From the NCBI GenBank assembly GCA_030374805.1, contig JARGSG010000091.1:235989-299988 (forward strand): a DNA stretch of 64,000 nucleotides, written 5' to 3'. The notes beneath the pieces were generated by a model that ran no database searches, had not been told where the DNA came from, and saw only the letters and a program-made list of their open reading frames with translations. Positions 1 to 9,489 of this stretch are shown here, in pieces (the first letter of the stretch is position 1; each line of letters opens with the position of its first letter). A program made the position numbers and the translations under genes. Origin of the DNA: Gracilaria gracilis (lineage: Eukaryota; Rhodophyta; Florideophyceae; Gracilariales; Gracilariaceae).

Positions 1-1689
1 ATGCACGTCGAACAGGACTTTGTGCGAGCAGGAGCCCTGCTCGGAGTTGGATTGGTTTCGGCGAACGTTCGACATGAAGTTGATCCGGCACTTGCAATCA
101 TCCAAGATCATCTCACCTCCAACAAGGCATGCATAAGGAACGGAGCAATTGCAGGCCTTGGTTTAGCATACGCCGGCACCCAGAATGCGACTGTGAGGGA
201 ACTGTTACTTCCTATTTTGACAGATAAGAATACATCCGCAGACACGGTTGCTTTGACTGCTCTCAGCTTAGGTCTCTGCTTCGTCGGAACGTTGGATGGT
301 GACGTTTCAATCCCATTGCTTGAAGTCTTATCCGAGAGACAAAACAGTAGTGATGTTACTCGAGAGACGTTGTTGCCGATTTTGCTTCCACTGGCTTTGG
401 GGCTCTTGTATCTTGGCAGTCAAGAGGCTGCGGAGGTCATGAACGAGACTATCGCCGCAATGGTAGGGACGGACAGTCTTCTGGGACGAATTACTTCGAT
501 TACGTTTGAGGTTTGTGCGTATTGTGGGTCTGGTGATGTTCGAAAGGTGCAGAAGTTTTTGTCTATTTGTGGCGAGCATGCGTCTACGGAAGAGAGCGAC
601 GAAGCTACAGATTCGAATCAGGCCGGCAATACAAGAGCTCAATCAGCGGCACAGGCAGGCTCAACCGGAGCGAACGCGGCTGGAAATGACTCGAATGCGA
701 ACGCGAATGGAGCCCAGGAAGCAAATTCGGACGAGAGAACGTTAAGCGACGCTGAAAAGGCCCGTATTGGCTCTGCGGAACAAGCTGTAGCTGTCTTGGG
801 TCTAGCAATGGTTTCCATGGGTGAGGAATTAGGCGCGGAGATGTCGATTAGAGCATTTGGTCATCTACTGCAGTACGGAGACCCTGTGATTCGCAAAGTT
901 GTTCCACTCGCAATCGGTTTGTTAAGCCTCAGCGACCCTAAGCTAACGCTTACCGACATGTTGTCGAAGTTCACCCATGATTCTGATATGGAGGTTGCGC
1001 AGTCGGCGATAATTGGGCTGGGTCTAATTGGTGCTGGAACTAACAACTCAAGAATAGCAGGCATTCTTCGACAGCTTTCTCAGTATTATGCAAAGGAAGG
1101 CTCGTCTCTTTTCCTCGTCCGAATAGCTCAAGGTATTCTTCATTCGGCGAAGGGGTTGGTGACGATGAATCCTTTCTATGGGGACAACAACTTCCTTCAG
1201 AGCAAGACTGCGCTTGGTGGTATCCTCACGGTCTTGTTTTCTTGTCTGGATATGAAAGGAACTATTCTGGGAAAGAATCACTACCTCTTGTACTATTTGG
1301 CACTGGCTGCGCGACCAAGGATGGTCTTCACTGTTGATGACAAGATGGAATTCAAGGCCACCACTGTTCGAGTTGGACAGGCAGTTGACACCGTTGGACA
1401 AGCTGGGCGACCGAAGTCTATCACCGGCTTCCAAACACACACAACACCTGTGCTACTTGCTGCTGGAGAGAGATCGGAAATGGCAACGGATGAGTTCCTC
1501 TCAGTCGCTGCTTCCATGGAAGGAATTGTGGTTTTGGAAAAGAATCCCGACTGGGTTGATGAATCTGGATTGAAAGAAGCTGCCGCGGCGATGGAGAAGC
1601 TTGAGGAAGAGGCTGCAAAGCACTCACAAGGATCGTCGCAGAATCCCACATCGTCGGGGGCTGGATCCAGTAGTATGGCCACATCATGA
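1..1689 (+). CDS. RPN1: 26S proteasome regulatory subunit RPN1 (PSMD2), 3' part
   Basis: RPN1 is the largest non-ATPase base subunit of the 19S proteasome cap. It is a PC-repeat toroid that docks ubiquitin shuttle factors (Rad23, Dsk2) and the deubiquitinase Ubp6/USP14. The visible 562 residues align with roughly the C-terminal half of the ~900-residue family. PC repeats lie at residues ~8-175 (for example GLGLAYAG), followed by a low-complexity acidic and Asn/Ala-rich insert at ~190-250. More PC repeats follow (GEELGAEMSIRAFGHLL), then the conserved C-terminal domain with VGQAVDTVGQAG and GFQTHTTPVLLA. A Ser/Ala-rich tail of ~45 residues extends past the usual end (KNPDW). The frame is open at base 1, so the ATG there is probably internal and the gene runs off the left edge. 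No intron is seen. Confidence 0.95.
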   Translation: MHVEQDFVRAGALLGVGLVSANVRHEVDPALAIIQDHLTSNKACIRNGAIAGLGLAYAGTQNATVRELLLPILTDKNTSADTVALTALSLGLCFVGTLDGDVSIPLLEVLSERQNSSDVTRETLLPILLPLALGLLYLGSQEAAEVMNETIAAMVGTDSLLGRITSITFEVCAYCGSGDVRKVQKFLSICGEHASTEESDEATDSNQAGNTRAQSAAQAGSTGANAAGNDSNANANGAQEANSDERTLSDAEKARIGSAEQAVAVLGLAMVSMGEELGAEMSIRAFGHLLQYGDPVIRKVVPLAIGLLSLSDPKLTLTDMLSKFTHDSDMEVAQSAIIGLGLIGAGTNNSRIAGILRQLSQYYAKEGSSLFLVRIAQGILHSAKGLVTMNPFYGDNNFLQSKTALGGILTVLFSCLDMKGTILGKNHYLLYYLALAARPRMVFTVDDKMEFKATTVRVGQAVDTVGQAGRPKSITGFQTHTTPVLLAAGERSEMATDEFLSVAASMEGIVVLEKNPDWVDESGLKEAAAAMEKLEEEAAKHSQGSSQNPTSSGAGSSSMATS

Positions 1690-2753
1690 GGTTTTTGTGG
1701 GAAACATGTATTACCTGGAGGGATTCTACTCACTTTGAATGTAAATGGAAGTGTGGGCTATCGTTCCACTTTTTATGATGACCTTGAGGAGCGTCATGTA
1801 CGGTCAAGGATACCATCAGAATGAGCAACAATTGTTGAACCCCTTTTCTGTGATATTCTAACTATAGATGATTTCGAACTTATGAACGCTATGAAACCAC
1901 AAATGGCATGAGTACTGGGATCCCATGTATCAGCCAACAAGCGCTCTGTGGGAACTAGCCGGGGGACGTTAGCTACAGTGGGTAAAGAGTGTAAAACACG
2001 GGACGGTACCTTCAGATGCGACCCCCTCCTCCCCCCCCCCCCCCCCCCCCCCCCTCTCCCCGGGGCATCGGTTTGACACATACTGCGGCGGGAAAGTGGC
2101 AAGGTGTGTAGCGATCCAGTTTCGCGTTGAAGAACTTCCGAAACTCGTTCTGAGGTTCGGTTACTAACAGACTGGGAGCCCATCAAGAGGCGTTCTGGGT
2201 TTCAAAGCTGCCACGAAATAGTTGTTCTTGTCGTAGGTAATTGCCCGTTGTTTTCTACCAGATATAACCCGCTAGGAAAGCAATGAAAGTTTTGTTAAGC
2301 TACCCTTGTACTCGTCCACGGAAGAATTGTTTCGAAATAGATACGGAAATGCGCATGTTCCCACTTATCAATTCAAAAGTGATTTCTATATGGACCTGAA
2401 TCAAGCTTCGAGCATGGCTGCATGGCTTTGTATTTGAATCTTGCACGTGACTGCTGTAGAGCGGGTAGGATGAGAGTCGAACTTTCCAGTGCCCAAAACA
2501 TCTTCGTGTTTCAGTTCCTTTCAATGTATTCAGAATTGGGAAACGAGGCATCGGAGTCTGCGTGCTCTTGGGCTTTAAACATTTTGACGTCACTACCCAA
2601 AGAGTTGCAAAATTAAGAGTTGTGGTCTTGGTCGCCCGGTACTACTCTCGACCACGTTGACTATGCGCTTGTTAACCTGTTGAGAGCTGCACAGATACTG
2701 TTGAATACCCACTGGAGCACAAACCACCTATTGGACAAGACAAAAGTGCCCAC
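1690..2753. other. Intergenic region with homopolymer C tract
   Basis: About 1.06 kb between the RPN1 stop and the next ATG. The only conspicuous feature is the C24 run listed separately. Short ORFs here have no recognisable content. The 3' end of RPN1 and the promoter of the downstream C2 protein must lie here, but no clear TATA box or poly(A) signal was identified. Confidence 0.6.
2031..2054. repeat. Homopolymer (C)24 tract
   Basis: Twenty-four consecutive C residues, preceded and followed by C/T-rich sequence. Its length is likely to vary between individuals and assemblies. Confidence 0.95.
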
Positions 2754-3911
2754 ATGGCTGAAAGCTCGAGCTCGGACTCTGATGGAGACGTAAAGGAAAG
2801 TGGTAACCTCGTCGTTCAAACTCCTAGCACGGAATTGCTGGGAGATCCAGCCGTGGACTCAGATGGTGGGGACTTTGACGAAGCCGAGAAAGCACCTCCA
2901 CGACTGCCTTCCGCCTACAGGGCTAAGCCGTCTGTGATTGAGTTTTCGCCTGTCTCTGATCAGAATGGCAACGTTTTTGACGACGACGAAGAGCATATTT
3001 TTGACCCCTGTGGCCTCTCTCCTAGAGGTGTGCTGAGCAAGGGAGTGCCAGCCATTATAGAATCTTTGAAGTTTGATGCTGTTGAACTTCATGTGGAAGG
3101 ATATGAGACTACACGATTGGAGATTTTTGGGCCGGCTGAATGCGTTGCTGTGTTACTTTGTGAAGGATCTGAGCCCGGAACGTGGGAGGCAACTGACAAG
3201 AGTGAGAAAGTGAGGTGTTCTCAACACATACGGCTTCTAAAGAAATTTAGACTTCGAGCAGCAACAGAAGTGGATCGGTCAGAGAAGGTCATGATCGCGT
3301 TCTTTGACGCGAACACACCGTCACATTTACTCCAACCGAGCAACGCTCTAGGGTACGAAGTATTTTCTGCGGCGGAGCTGATTGAGTCGAAAGATCTCGC
3401 ACTGGAAAGACAGCTGCGAAGCGATGGAGGCAGTTTTTGGGGAGATGCATACGTTGTACTGTCACTTGATTTTCTCAAGCACGTATCGAAGAAGGAGACG
3501 ATTTCCATCGAGTTTGGTGTAGATGACGAGGCTCCGCGTAGGAATCGAATGTTTTTCATCATTTCAAGGAGTTTGCCCCATGGTACATGGTCTCCAATCT
3601 ATATATCGGAAGTGAGGACTCGAAGTGATGCGGATAAGTTTGACGCCGTTTCTATACCCTGTCAAGACTTTCATGGCGGGGATGAGTCCAGGAATTTCCG
3701 CCTTGAACTTCATCGGTGGTACAAGAATGGAAGAACGAGACAGTTGGGGTTCATGCAGACTACGGTTCAGAAACTGAAGAGCTTGGAGTCGAACAGTAGC
3801 ATGTACTGGTGGCCTGCGGAAGACGGCATTCGTTCTGCGAAGATCATGGTCCTGCAGGCGTTGACGTCACCTTGCGAAGCTCGTTTTCACCTGCTGCTCT
3901 CCACATCATGA
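2754..3911 (+). CDS. Tandem C2-domain protein, copine-like, lacking the vWA domain
   Basis: 385 residues from an ATG at 2754. Residues 1-100 are acidic and Ser-rich, probably disordered. Residues ~105-210 resemble the first C2 domain of copines (a VLLCEG strand, a GTWEATDKSEKV stretch, FFDAN near 183-187, then a Leu-rich end). Residues ~233-345 resemble the second C2 domain; MFFIISRS at ~266-273, followed by GTWSPIYISEV, matches the copine pattern of FxIxRS plus PVYKTEV. Copines bind membranes in a calcium-dependent way through these domains and normally continue into a von Willebrand A domain; here the ORF stops right after C2-B. Several calcium-binding Asp positions are not obvious, so binding may be calcium-independent. 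Same strand as RPN1, 1.06 kb downstream, no intron seen. The family call rests on pattern memory. Confidence 0.65.
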   Translation: MAESSSSDSDGDVKESGNLVVQTPSTELLGDPAVDSDGGDFDEAEKAPPRLPSAYRAKPSVIEFSPVSDQNGNVFDDDEEHIFDPCGLSPRGVLSKGVPAIIESLKFDAVELHVEGYETTRLEIFGPAECVAVLLCEGSEPGTWEATDKSEKVRCSQHIRLLKKFRLRAATEVDRSEKVMIAFFDANTPSHLLQPSNALGYEVFSAAELIESKDLALERQLRSDGGSFWGDAYVVLSLDFLKHVSKKETISIEFGVDDEAPRRNRMFFIISRSLPHGTWSPIYISEVRTRSDADKFDAVSIPCQDFHGGDESRNFRLELHRWYKNGRTRQLGFMQTTVQKLKSLESNSSMYWWPAEDGIRSAKIMVLQALTSPCEARFHLLLSTS

Positions 3912-4332
3912 ATGACTCAGTCCCACTCCTGTTCAGGTGATTCAATGCAACGATTCGAGCGAGGAATGCTGTGGTCTGCAAAGACCACTGGCTAGATCTG
4001 GAAAGACGGGCAACAGTCCAGCAGCGTTGCTGGGGTATGGATTGTTGAGCAATGAGATGCCATTCAAGGGCAATGGCTGGGAGCAAAGGATATCACGTAT
4101 GGTGTGAAGTGTTTCCGTGCCGACATGGGCACCACGACGATGAAAACAGAAAAAAAGAACGTCATGATGACGATCGGGTGTGTACCACCCAATGGTTTAT
4201 TTCGCTCTTTTCTACTATAGCAGTGTGCCCACGGAATTACAAGAAGCGGAAGTGTTAGCTCACTTGTATTCACATGTCTTAGAAGAAATATACGTTACCC
4301 GCTTGTCGCTGGGCTTTTTGTTGTTGTTGTTG

Positions 4333-4392
<60 letters not shown>

Positions 4393-4487
4393 AATCAGTA
4401 TAAAGTTGAGTTATGTACATAGAGTATATGTATAGATGGTTGACAATGGCGTGATTGGAGTCGAAGAAGAGAGAAGATGTGCCCGTT
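3912..4487. other. Convergent intergenic region
   Basis: Sits between the 3' ends of the C2-protein gene (+) and the OSCA-like gene (-). It holds a GTT microsatellite (listed separately) and otherwise no recognisable gene. Confidence 0.6.
4319..4393. repeat. (GTT)n microsatellite
   Basis: About 75 bp of TTG/GTT trinucleotide repeat with one interruption near 4332. Translated one way it gives poly-Cys and the other way poly-Asn, which explains two spurious ORFs. Confidence 0.95.
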
Positions 4488-6929
4488 TCACCGCACGTGT
4501 TCCTTTGGCTCATAAGTCAGCCCTTCGAGTTCGTCGTCCTTCAAGTCATTGACGGGTCTCAATCCAGGGTGCAAGTAGAGCTCGGCAAAATGGTCCGGGA
4601 TCTCGTCCTGGAGGCCTTCCTCGTCGTCCATATCGGCCTGATCGATCAAGCTGCCGTGCTTTGCTCGAAAAAGAAACGTCTTGCGGCAGTAATTGTGGAA
4701 CCAGATGGAGAAAATGAGCGACAGAGCGGAAAGGATGGCTTGGGGCGTTGCAAGTTTGAGACCGAAAATGCCAATCATCGAAAGCTGGTGAAAGTACAAA
4801 CCCACAAGCAGCGCCGTCCACGCGTCACGAAACAGAAAGCCACCGCCTTCAAACTGCGGCTTGTGCGAGTACAAAAGCTGCTGCTTGTGACACAAGTAGG
4901 CGATGGCGTAGTACAGCGTGGCGACGGCACAAATGACGGGCGCAATGGTGCTGTACACAAATGAGATAAGCGACACCATACAGCACAGCGCATACATCTT
5001 GGCAAACGGAAACTGCGAGAAGATCTCGTCGGCGTTGCGCTTCTCGCGCGGCGTCTTTGCCCTGAGGCGCAGGAAGGGGCGCACGATGAGTCGGCCAATG
5101 TTGAGCAGGTTCAACGTGCTTCCCAGAAACGCGTTGATCAACACGTACTTCATTAGAAAGGCGGACTGCGCCGGCACGGACACGGACAAGATGGCGACGA
5201 TCTGCGTGGGGTTCTCAAAGATGTCCTTGAGCTTTTGGAACACGGAGCCGATGACGACGACGTAGAAGAAGTTGGACATGACGTAGAAGAAGAAGATGAA
5301 GTTCCGAATCTTGGCCTCCAGCAGCACGCGGCTATGGATGCGCTCAAAGTTGACGACGAGACGGATGATGAGCGGCACAATGAGCAGCAGAATGTACAGG
5401 ATCAACGGCGGCAGGATGCCCTGCAGAAAGCGCGCAAACGCCGGGTGGTTGGCAATAAAGTCGGTGAGAAAGGAGTCGGGCCACTTTTCCGCCAGCTGCT
5501 GCAGGTTGTTGAGCGCCTGGATGGAGGTGGCCGGCACGGTCCAGAACACTGCCATGGCCGTGAGCACGAAGAAAGACGTATACTGGCGGATTGTCTTGGT
5601 GTACGGCGTGATGGAGAGGCGGTTCCAGTTGACGGCGCGCGGCTCGGGCGCGCGCGACACGCGGCACTCGGTGGCGTTGATCCACACGGGCGCGGTGGCA
5701 GCCAGCGTGGCGACGCGCTTGGAGCGGAACACGACGATGGCGCAGCGCGTGAGCGGCGCCGTGCGGTCCAGCGCGTGCTCGGCGACGCGCAGCTGCTCGG
5801 CCAGCTCGTGCTGGCGCTGCTTCCACTGCTGCAGGTCGGCGCGCGGGAACAGCGTGGTGCACGTGGTTCGGCGCGACAGCTGCGCGTGCTGCGCGTCGGA
5901 CGAGGAGGAGGAGGAGGCGTGGCTGGCTGCCGGCGCGATGTCGGCATCGGGTGGCGGTGGCGGCGGCGGCTCGTGGTGAGACGGCGACGGCGACGGCGAC
6001 GGTGATGATGACGACGATGGCGACTGCTCGGTCGGCGTGGCGGTTACGCGCGGCGGCTGTTGTTGTTGCGGCTGCTGTTGTTGCTGCTGCTGTTGCTGCG
6101 GCGGCGCGTGCTGCACGTGAGCGCGCGCCGCCAGGAAGCGGTAGCGATCGACGGCGGCAATGTACTTGTTCTTGAGCGCGAGCAGCGCATGGGCGTCTCT
6201 GACGAGGTGCACGCGCACGACCTGCGCCGGAAAGACCTTGTCGAAGACGGCAAACAGGGCGCGCGGCTCGCACAGAAAGGGCGGCACGTCCTGCACGACG
6301 ACGGCGTAATTGGCGGGGTTATCGAAACGCGCGCGATACACTCGGCGCCACTGCACGTACTTGAGCACGTCGCGGTACAGAAAGAGCAGGATGATAGCGA
6401 CGACAAACACCTCGCACAGCAGCGTGACCCACAGTCGTCTCGACTGCTCGCGCACGTTGGACAGTGTGGCAACCTCCATGCCGAAGACGTGGTTGGGGTG
6501 AGTGGGCGGCAGACGACGGTTATCCGCCGTGACGTAGGTCGGGTACAGAACGACGGCGGTGAGGACGGTGAGCACAGCGAACAGCTTCGCCTGCGTGGCC
6601 AGGAAGCGTACAAAGAGCGCGGCGTCCAAGCCGTGCGTACGTGCCACGTCGCGCTCGGCGTAGCGCAGCGTGCGCCACGCCCATGACAGCGGCGTGGCGC
6701 GCGGCGCGCGCAGCGTGCGTAGCGGACGGCCGTCGTAGCGACGCGCGCGGGGGAGCGACGCGAAGATGGCGCGCGGGTACGTGTGCGAGGGGCAGTAGTT
6801 GCGCAGCAGCTCGTAGCTGAGCAGCGCGAGCAGCAACACGCCCGCGCCCACGCCCAGGTTGAGCGCCAGCCCGAGCGTGGCCGGGCTGCGCGCGTTGAAG
6901 AGCGAGTCCACGGGCGCGGCGTCGCTCAT
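4488..6929 (-). CDS. OSCA/CSC1-like (TMEM63/DUF221) osmosensitive cation channel
   Basis: The family forms mechanosensitive or osmosensitive calcium-permeable channels of the plasma membrane and endomembranes, related in fold to TMEM16. The proposed protein has 813 residues from the ATG at 6929 (MSDAAPVDSLF). The frame is open for 66 more codons upstream, but that stretch is a Pro/Leu/Ser translation of a GGAGGG-type purine tract and looks like 5' leader. An N-terminal membrane segment lies at ~17-45, then the family signature GLDAALFVRFL, two membrane segments, and a long cytosolic insert with a poly-Gln run (~270-290) and Ser/Pro low complexity. The C-terminal half is a multi-pass block including KIRNFIFFFYVMSNFFYVVV and LIPRFL-like strings. 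GC content rises strongly from 3' to 5'. Divergent from the gene starting at 7303. Confidence 0.88.
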   Translation of the reverse strand: MSDAAPVDSLFNARSPATLGLALNLGVGAGVLLLALLSYELLRNYCPSHTYPRAIFASLPRARRYDGRPLRTLRAPRATPLSWAWRTLRYAERDVARTHGLDAALFVRFLATQAKLFAVLTVLTAVVLYPTYVTADNRRLPPTHPNHVFGMEVATLSNVREQSRRLWVTLLCEVFVVAIILLFLYRDVLKYVQWRRVYRARFDNPANYAVVVQDVPPFLCEPRALFAVFDKVFPAQVVRVHLVRDAHALLALKNKYIAAVDRYRFLAARAHVQHAPPQQQQQQQQQPQQQQPPRVTATPTEQSPSSSSSPSPSPSPSHHEPPPPPPPDADIAPAASHASSSSSSDAQHAQLSRRTTCTTLFPRADLQQWKQRQHELAEQLRVAEHALDRTAPLTRCAIVVFRSKRVATLAATAPVWINATECRVSRAPEPRAVNWNRLSITPYTKTIRQYTSFFVLTAMAVFWTVPATSIQALNNLQQLAEKWPDSFLTDFIANHPAFARFLQGILPPLILYILLLIVPLIIRLVVNFERIHSRVLLEAKIRNFIFFFYVMSNFFYVVVIGSVFQKLKDIFENPTQIVAILSVSVPAQSAFLMKYVLINAFLGSTLNLLNIGRLIVRPFLRLRAKTPREKRNADEIFSQFPFAKMYALCCMVSLISFVYSTIAPVICAVATLYYAIAYLCHKQQLLYSHKPQFEGGGFLFRDAWTALLVGLYFHQLSMIGIFGLKLATPQAILSALSLIFSIWFHNYCRKTFLFRAKHGSLIDQADMDDEEGLQDEIPDHFAELYLHPGLRPVNDLKDDELEGLTYEPKEHVR

Positions 6930-7302
6930 GGAGGGGGAGGGAGGAGGGGGAGGGAGGAGGGAAGGGGGAAGAGGAGGAGGGGGAGGGAGGAGGGGGAGAG
7001 AGGAGGGAAGGGGGAAGAGGAGGAGGGGGGGTGGGGATGTGGAGTGGAGGGAAGGGAGGCGGAGGGAGGCCGGAGGAAGGCCGGAGGCGGGAGATGAAGG
7101 TGTGCAGCAGGGACAGGTGTTTGGCATTGGCGCGCGCCACGTGTACAGTAGTACAGTAAGTACGTGTGGATAGCGGCCAGCGCGAACGGGCGCGCGCGCA
7201 CGCGCACGCGCACGTGTGTGTGTAAGTTAAAGTTAGAGCGGATGGGGACGCCATTGACGGGGGGCTCGATCGGATCGACGACGGGGCGGCTGCTCGACGA
7301 CG
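6930..7302. promoter_or_regulatory. Shared divergent promoter region of the OSCA-like and membrane-protein genes
   Basis: 373 bp separate the two start codons. Bases ~6930-7085 are an almost pure purine tract of GGAGGG/GAGGAA type on the + strand, with many G-runs that could form quadruplexes. Bases ~7188-7224 are alternating purine-pyrimidine (GCGC, GCAC, GTGT), a pattern that favours Z-DNA. No TATA box was seen. Promoter function is inferred from position only. Confidence 0.5.
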
Positions 7303-8187
7303 ATGCGGCTGCGCGCGGGCGCGTTGGCGCTGCTGCAGGCGACGCTGACGGTGCTGACGACGGGCGGCGCCACGCTGTGGGTGGTGCTGACGGAGCCGCG
7401 GCGCGCGCGCCGCCTGCCGTTCTACTCGGACGCCACGCACGCCGAGCCCGCGCGCGCGCTGCTGGCGCTGGGCGAGAACGCCGCGCTGCTGCTCGCGCTG
7501 CTCGTGGCGCTCGCCGAGCGCGCGCTGCTGCGCCGCCTGCTCACCGCCGCCGCGTCGCTCCCCCCGCACCACCACCCCCACCACCACCACACCGCCGCCG
7601 CCGCCGCGCGTCTCCACTGGCGCGCCGCGCAAGTGGCGCTGCTCGCGTGGCTGGTCACCGCCAACACGCCCACGCTGCGCCCGTGGCTGCGCGCGCACCA
7701 GCTGGCCGCGTCCACGCTCATGCTCAGTCTGGCCGTGCAGGCCGCGCTCAAGCTGCGCCTCGCGCGCCTGCTACCGGCTCTCACGCCGCCGCCGCCTTCT
7801 TCTTCTTCCCTTTCTTCTTCGTCCTGCTCAAAGCGCAGCGGGCGTTGGCGGCGCTGGTGCTGGCGCGCGCGCGCCGCGTGGAGCCGTCACCACCTCGCGC
7901 TGCGCGCCGCCGTGGCCGCCGCGCTGCTGGGCGGCGTGCTGGGCACCTTTGCGTGCTTCGCGGCGCGCCAAGCGCTGCTGCTGCTGCGTCGCCGCCGTCG
8001 CGCCGCGCTGCTGCTCGCTATGAGCGCCGTCGTGCACGCCACCACCGCCGCCGCCGTCGCGCACATGCTGCTCGTGGCCGCCGACCTGCACGCGCACGCC
8101 GTCTTCCTCACCGCCGTCGTCGTGCCGCCCGCCACCACCACCACCGCCACCGTCCCCGCCGCTGACGCCGCCGACGCGCTACTGTGA
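7303..8187 (+). CDS. Multi-pass membrane protein, unidentified (weakly Frag1/DRAM-like)
   Basis: 294 residues, extremely GC-rich, dominated by Ala, Leu and Arg. Hydrophobic segments lie near residues 4-28, 50-70, 112-126, 130-150, 202-226 and 240-262, giving five to six membrane spans. The first loop carries LPFYSDATHAEPA, which recalls the P-[FY]-[IY]-S-D-T-G...PE first loop of Frag1/DRAM/Sfk1 proteins; the six-span layout would fit, but this is weak. A His-rich loop lies at ~88-97, and Ser-rich then Arg-rich loops at ~165-195. Not recognised with confidence. The stop codon overlaps the convergent SNARE gene by 9 bp. Confidence 0.6.
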   Translation: MRLRAGALALLQATLTVLTTGGATLWVVLTEPRRARRLPFYSDATHAEPARALLALGENAALLLALLVALAERALLRRLLTAAASLPPHHHPHHHHTAAAAARLHWRAAQVALLAWLVTANTPTLRPWLRAHQLAASTLMLSLAVQAALKLRLARLLPALTPPPPSSSSLSSSSCSKRSGRWRRWCWRARAAWSRHHLALRAAVAAALLGGVLGTFACFAARQALLLLRRRRRAALLLAMSAVVHATTAAAVAHMLLVAADLHAHAVFLTAVVVPPATTTTATVPAADAADALL

Positions 8188-8646
8188 GCGCAGCCACGCG
8201 CGCAGCGCCAGCAACGCCAGCGCCGCCGCGCCGGCCGCCGCGCAGCCCGCGCGCGCATCGGCGCCGCAGCCGGCGCCGCGCGCGGCGAGGCGCAGCGCGC
8301 GAAGCGCGTCGCCCACCTTGTGGCGACCCGCGTCCACGCGTCGCTCCACGCGCTGTAGCAGCGCGTTTTGCTGCGTCACCGAGTCGTCCACCGTCAGCGC
8401 CACGTGCCGCATCGCGGCGGCTGTCGCGCCGAGCGCTTCCACGCCCGCCTGGTTGCGCGCCTCCTGCCGCTCGACGCCGTCCGCCGCGCCGCCCGCCGCC
8501 ACCACGCCGCTGCCGCTGCCGCTGCTGCTGCCTGTACGCGTCGCCGCGCCGCCGAATAGCAGCGCGCGCGAGCCGCCTCGCTGCGCGGACGCGCCACCGC
8601 CGCCGGGTGCGGTGGTGGTGGTGTTGGTGCCGCTGCCGCTGCTCAT
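8179..8646 (-). CDS. BET1-like Qc-SNARE
   Basis: 155 residues from the ATG at 8646 (MSSGSGTNTTT). BET1-type SNAREs work in ER-Golgi vesicle fusion with Sec22, Bos1/membrin and Sed5. The first ~55 residues are Gly/Ser/Ala-rich. A SNARE helix at ~57-115 has the BET1 order: an ERQEARNQAGVEAL heptad region, HVALTVDDSVTQQN with the expected central Gln, then LLQRVERRVD and LRALRLAARG. A short C-terminal hydrophobic anchor (AAAGAAALALLALRAWL) and a four-residue tail follow, typical of a tail-anchored SNARE. High GC favours Ala/Arg/Gly replacements. The 3' end overlaps the + strand gene by 9 bp (8179-8187). The antisense ORF over this region is a shadow. Confidence 0.75.
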   Translation of the reverse strand: MSSGSGTNTTTTAPGGGGASAQRGGSRALLFGGAATRTGSSSGSGSGVVAAGGAADGVERQEARNQAGVEALGATAAAMRHVALTVDDSVTQQNALLQRVERRVDAGRHKVGDALRALRLAARGAGCGADARAGCAAAGAAALALLALRAWLRSQ

Positions 8647-8713
8647 GTTTGGGCGTGGTGCCAATTGCTTCGGCACTGCGCACTTGGAGGCGGTGCGGTG
8701 CGGCGCGCGCTAC

Positions 8714-8758
8714 GCCGCCGCTGCGCCATATCGCCGCTGCGCCATATCGCCGCTGCGC
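8714..8758. repeat. Short tandem repeat, 16-bp unit
   Basis: Just upstream of the BET1-like ATG, a unit reading CGCCGCTGCGCCATAT occurs about 2.7 times head to tail. It could carry promoter elements of the SNARE gene, but no function is shown. Confidence 0.7.
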
Positions 8759-9489
8759 ACACTTTTCAATAAAAAAAGTTGCAAAGTCGGCCACAACTTT
8801 TGCCCAAAATTCAAATGTGAACGCCGCCGCCACCCAAGTTCCCGAGCCCCATCGGCTGCATGCTCGCCGCCGCCCGCTCGGGCCAGCCTTCCTCACGGCC
8901 AGCGCGTAATGATATCACGAGTGAGAAGCGCCATCGTTCCATCCACTTCCGTAGCGCATCAGCGTCGGCGCGCACCGATAGGACCTCCGTTCCAGCCGCA
9001 AACCCCGTCCCCAACTGCGCCTATTGCTCACGTGCACTTCTCTCTCCCCCTGCCGCAGCGCCACGCCGCTGCTGCCGCCTCTGGGGCGCAACCAATTCCC
9101 CCGCCACAGCTGTAGCAACACACAACATCCCGTTGCTAACCGTTCTGTAATAGCCTGCATCGCAACCCAACCACTCCATGTCATACTAACGTTGTCCTGC
9201 CGCACATGGCCCGCAGCTCTCATCCTCAACCACCTCCTGCTCTTCCGCGCGCGTCCTACATTGCGACCGCCCTCGCATATCATCAAAGTCGGCCACACGC
9301 GCCAAAACACGCCGCCAGCCCTTCCTCGCACTTGTAGTATCACCAGCCCCAGAGCATCACTCTCTGCACTTTACGCAGCCGTAGCCGTGGCCGGCGTCCA
9401 TCTCGCCCGCAGCACATGTACACCATGTATTGTAGCCGTATGTCAACCCGTGCCATTCACGCGTCATCATCCTCAAATGTCACCACGCA

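Noticed and set aside
1048-1733. Antisense ORFs of 88-146 codons over RPN1
   Set aside because: Lie entirely within a well-supported gene and have no recognisable content.
4180-4513. ORFs with poly-Cys or poly-Asn
   Set aside because: Direct translations of the GTT microsatellite.
5235-6686. Long + strand ORFs (227-256 codons) antisense to the OSCA-like gene
   Set aside because: They are shadows of the GC-rich, repeat-rich coding strand, with Arg/Ala/Val-biased composition and no domain.
7164-8165. 333-codon + strand ORF overlapping the membrane-protein gene in another frame
   Set aside because: Nearly pure Ala/Arg/Gly/Pro composition from GC-rich DNA; the frame starting at 7303 has clear membrane segments instead.
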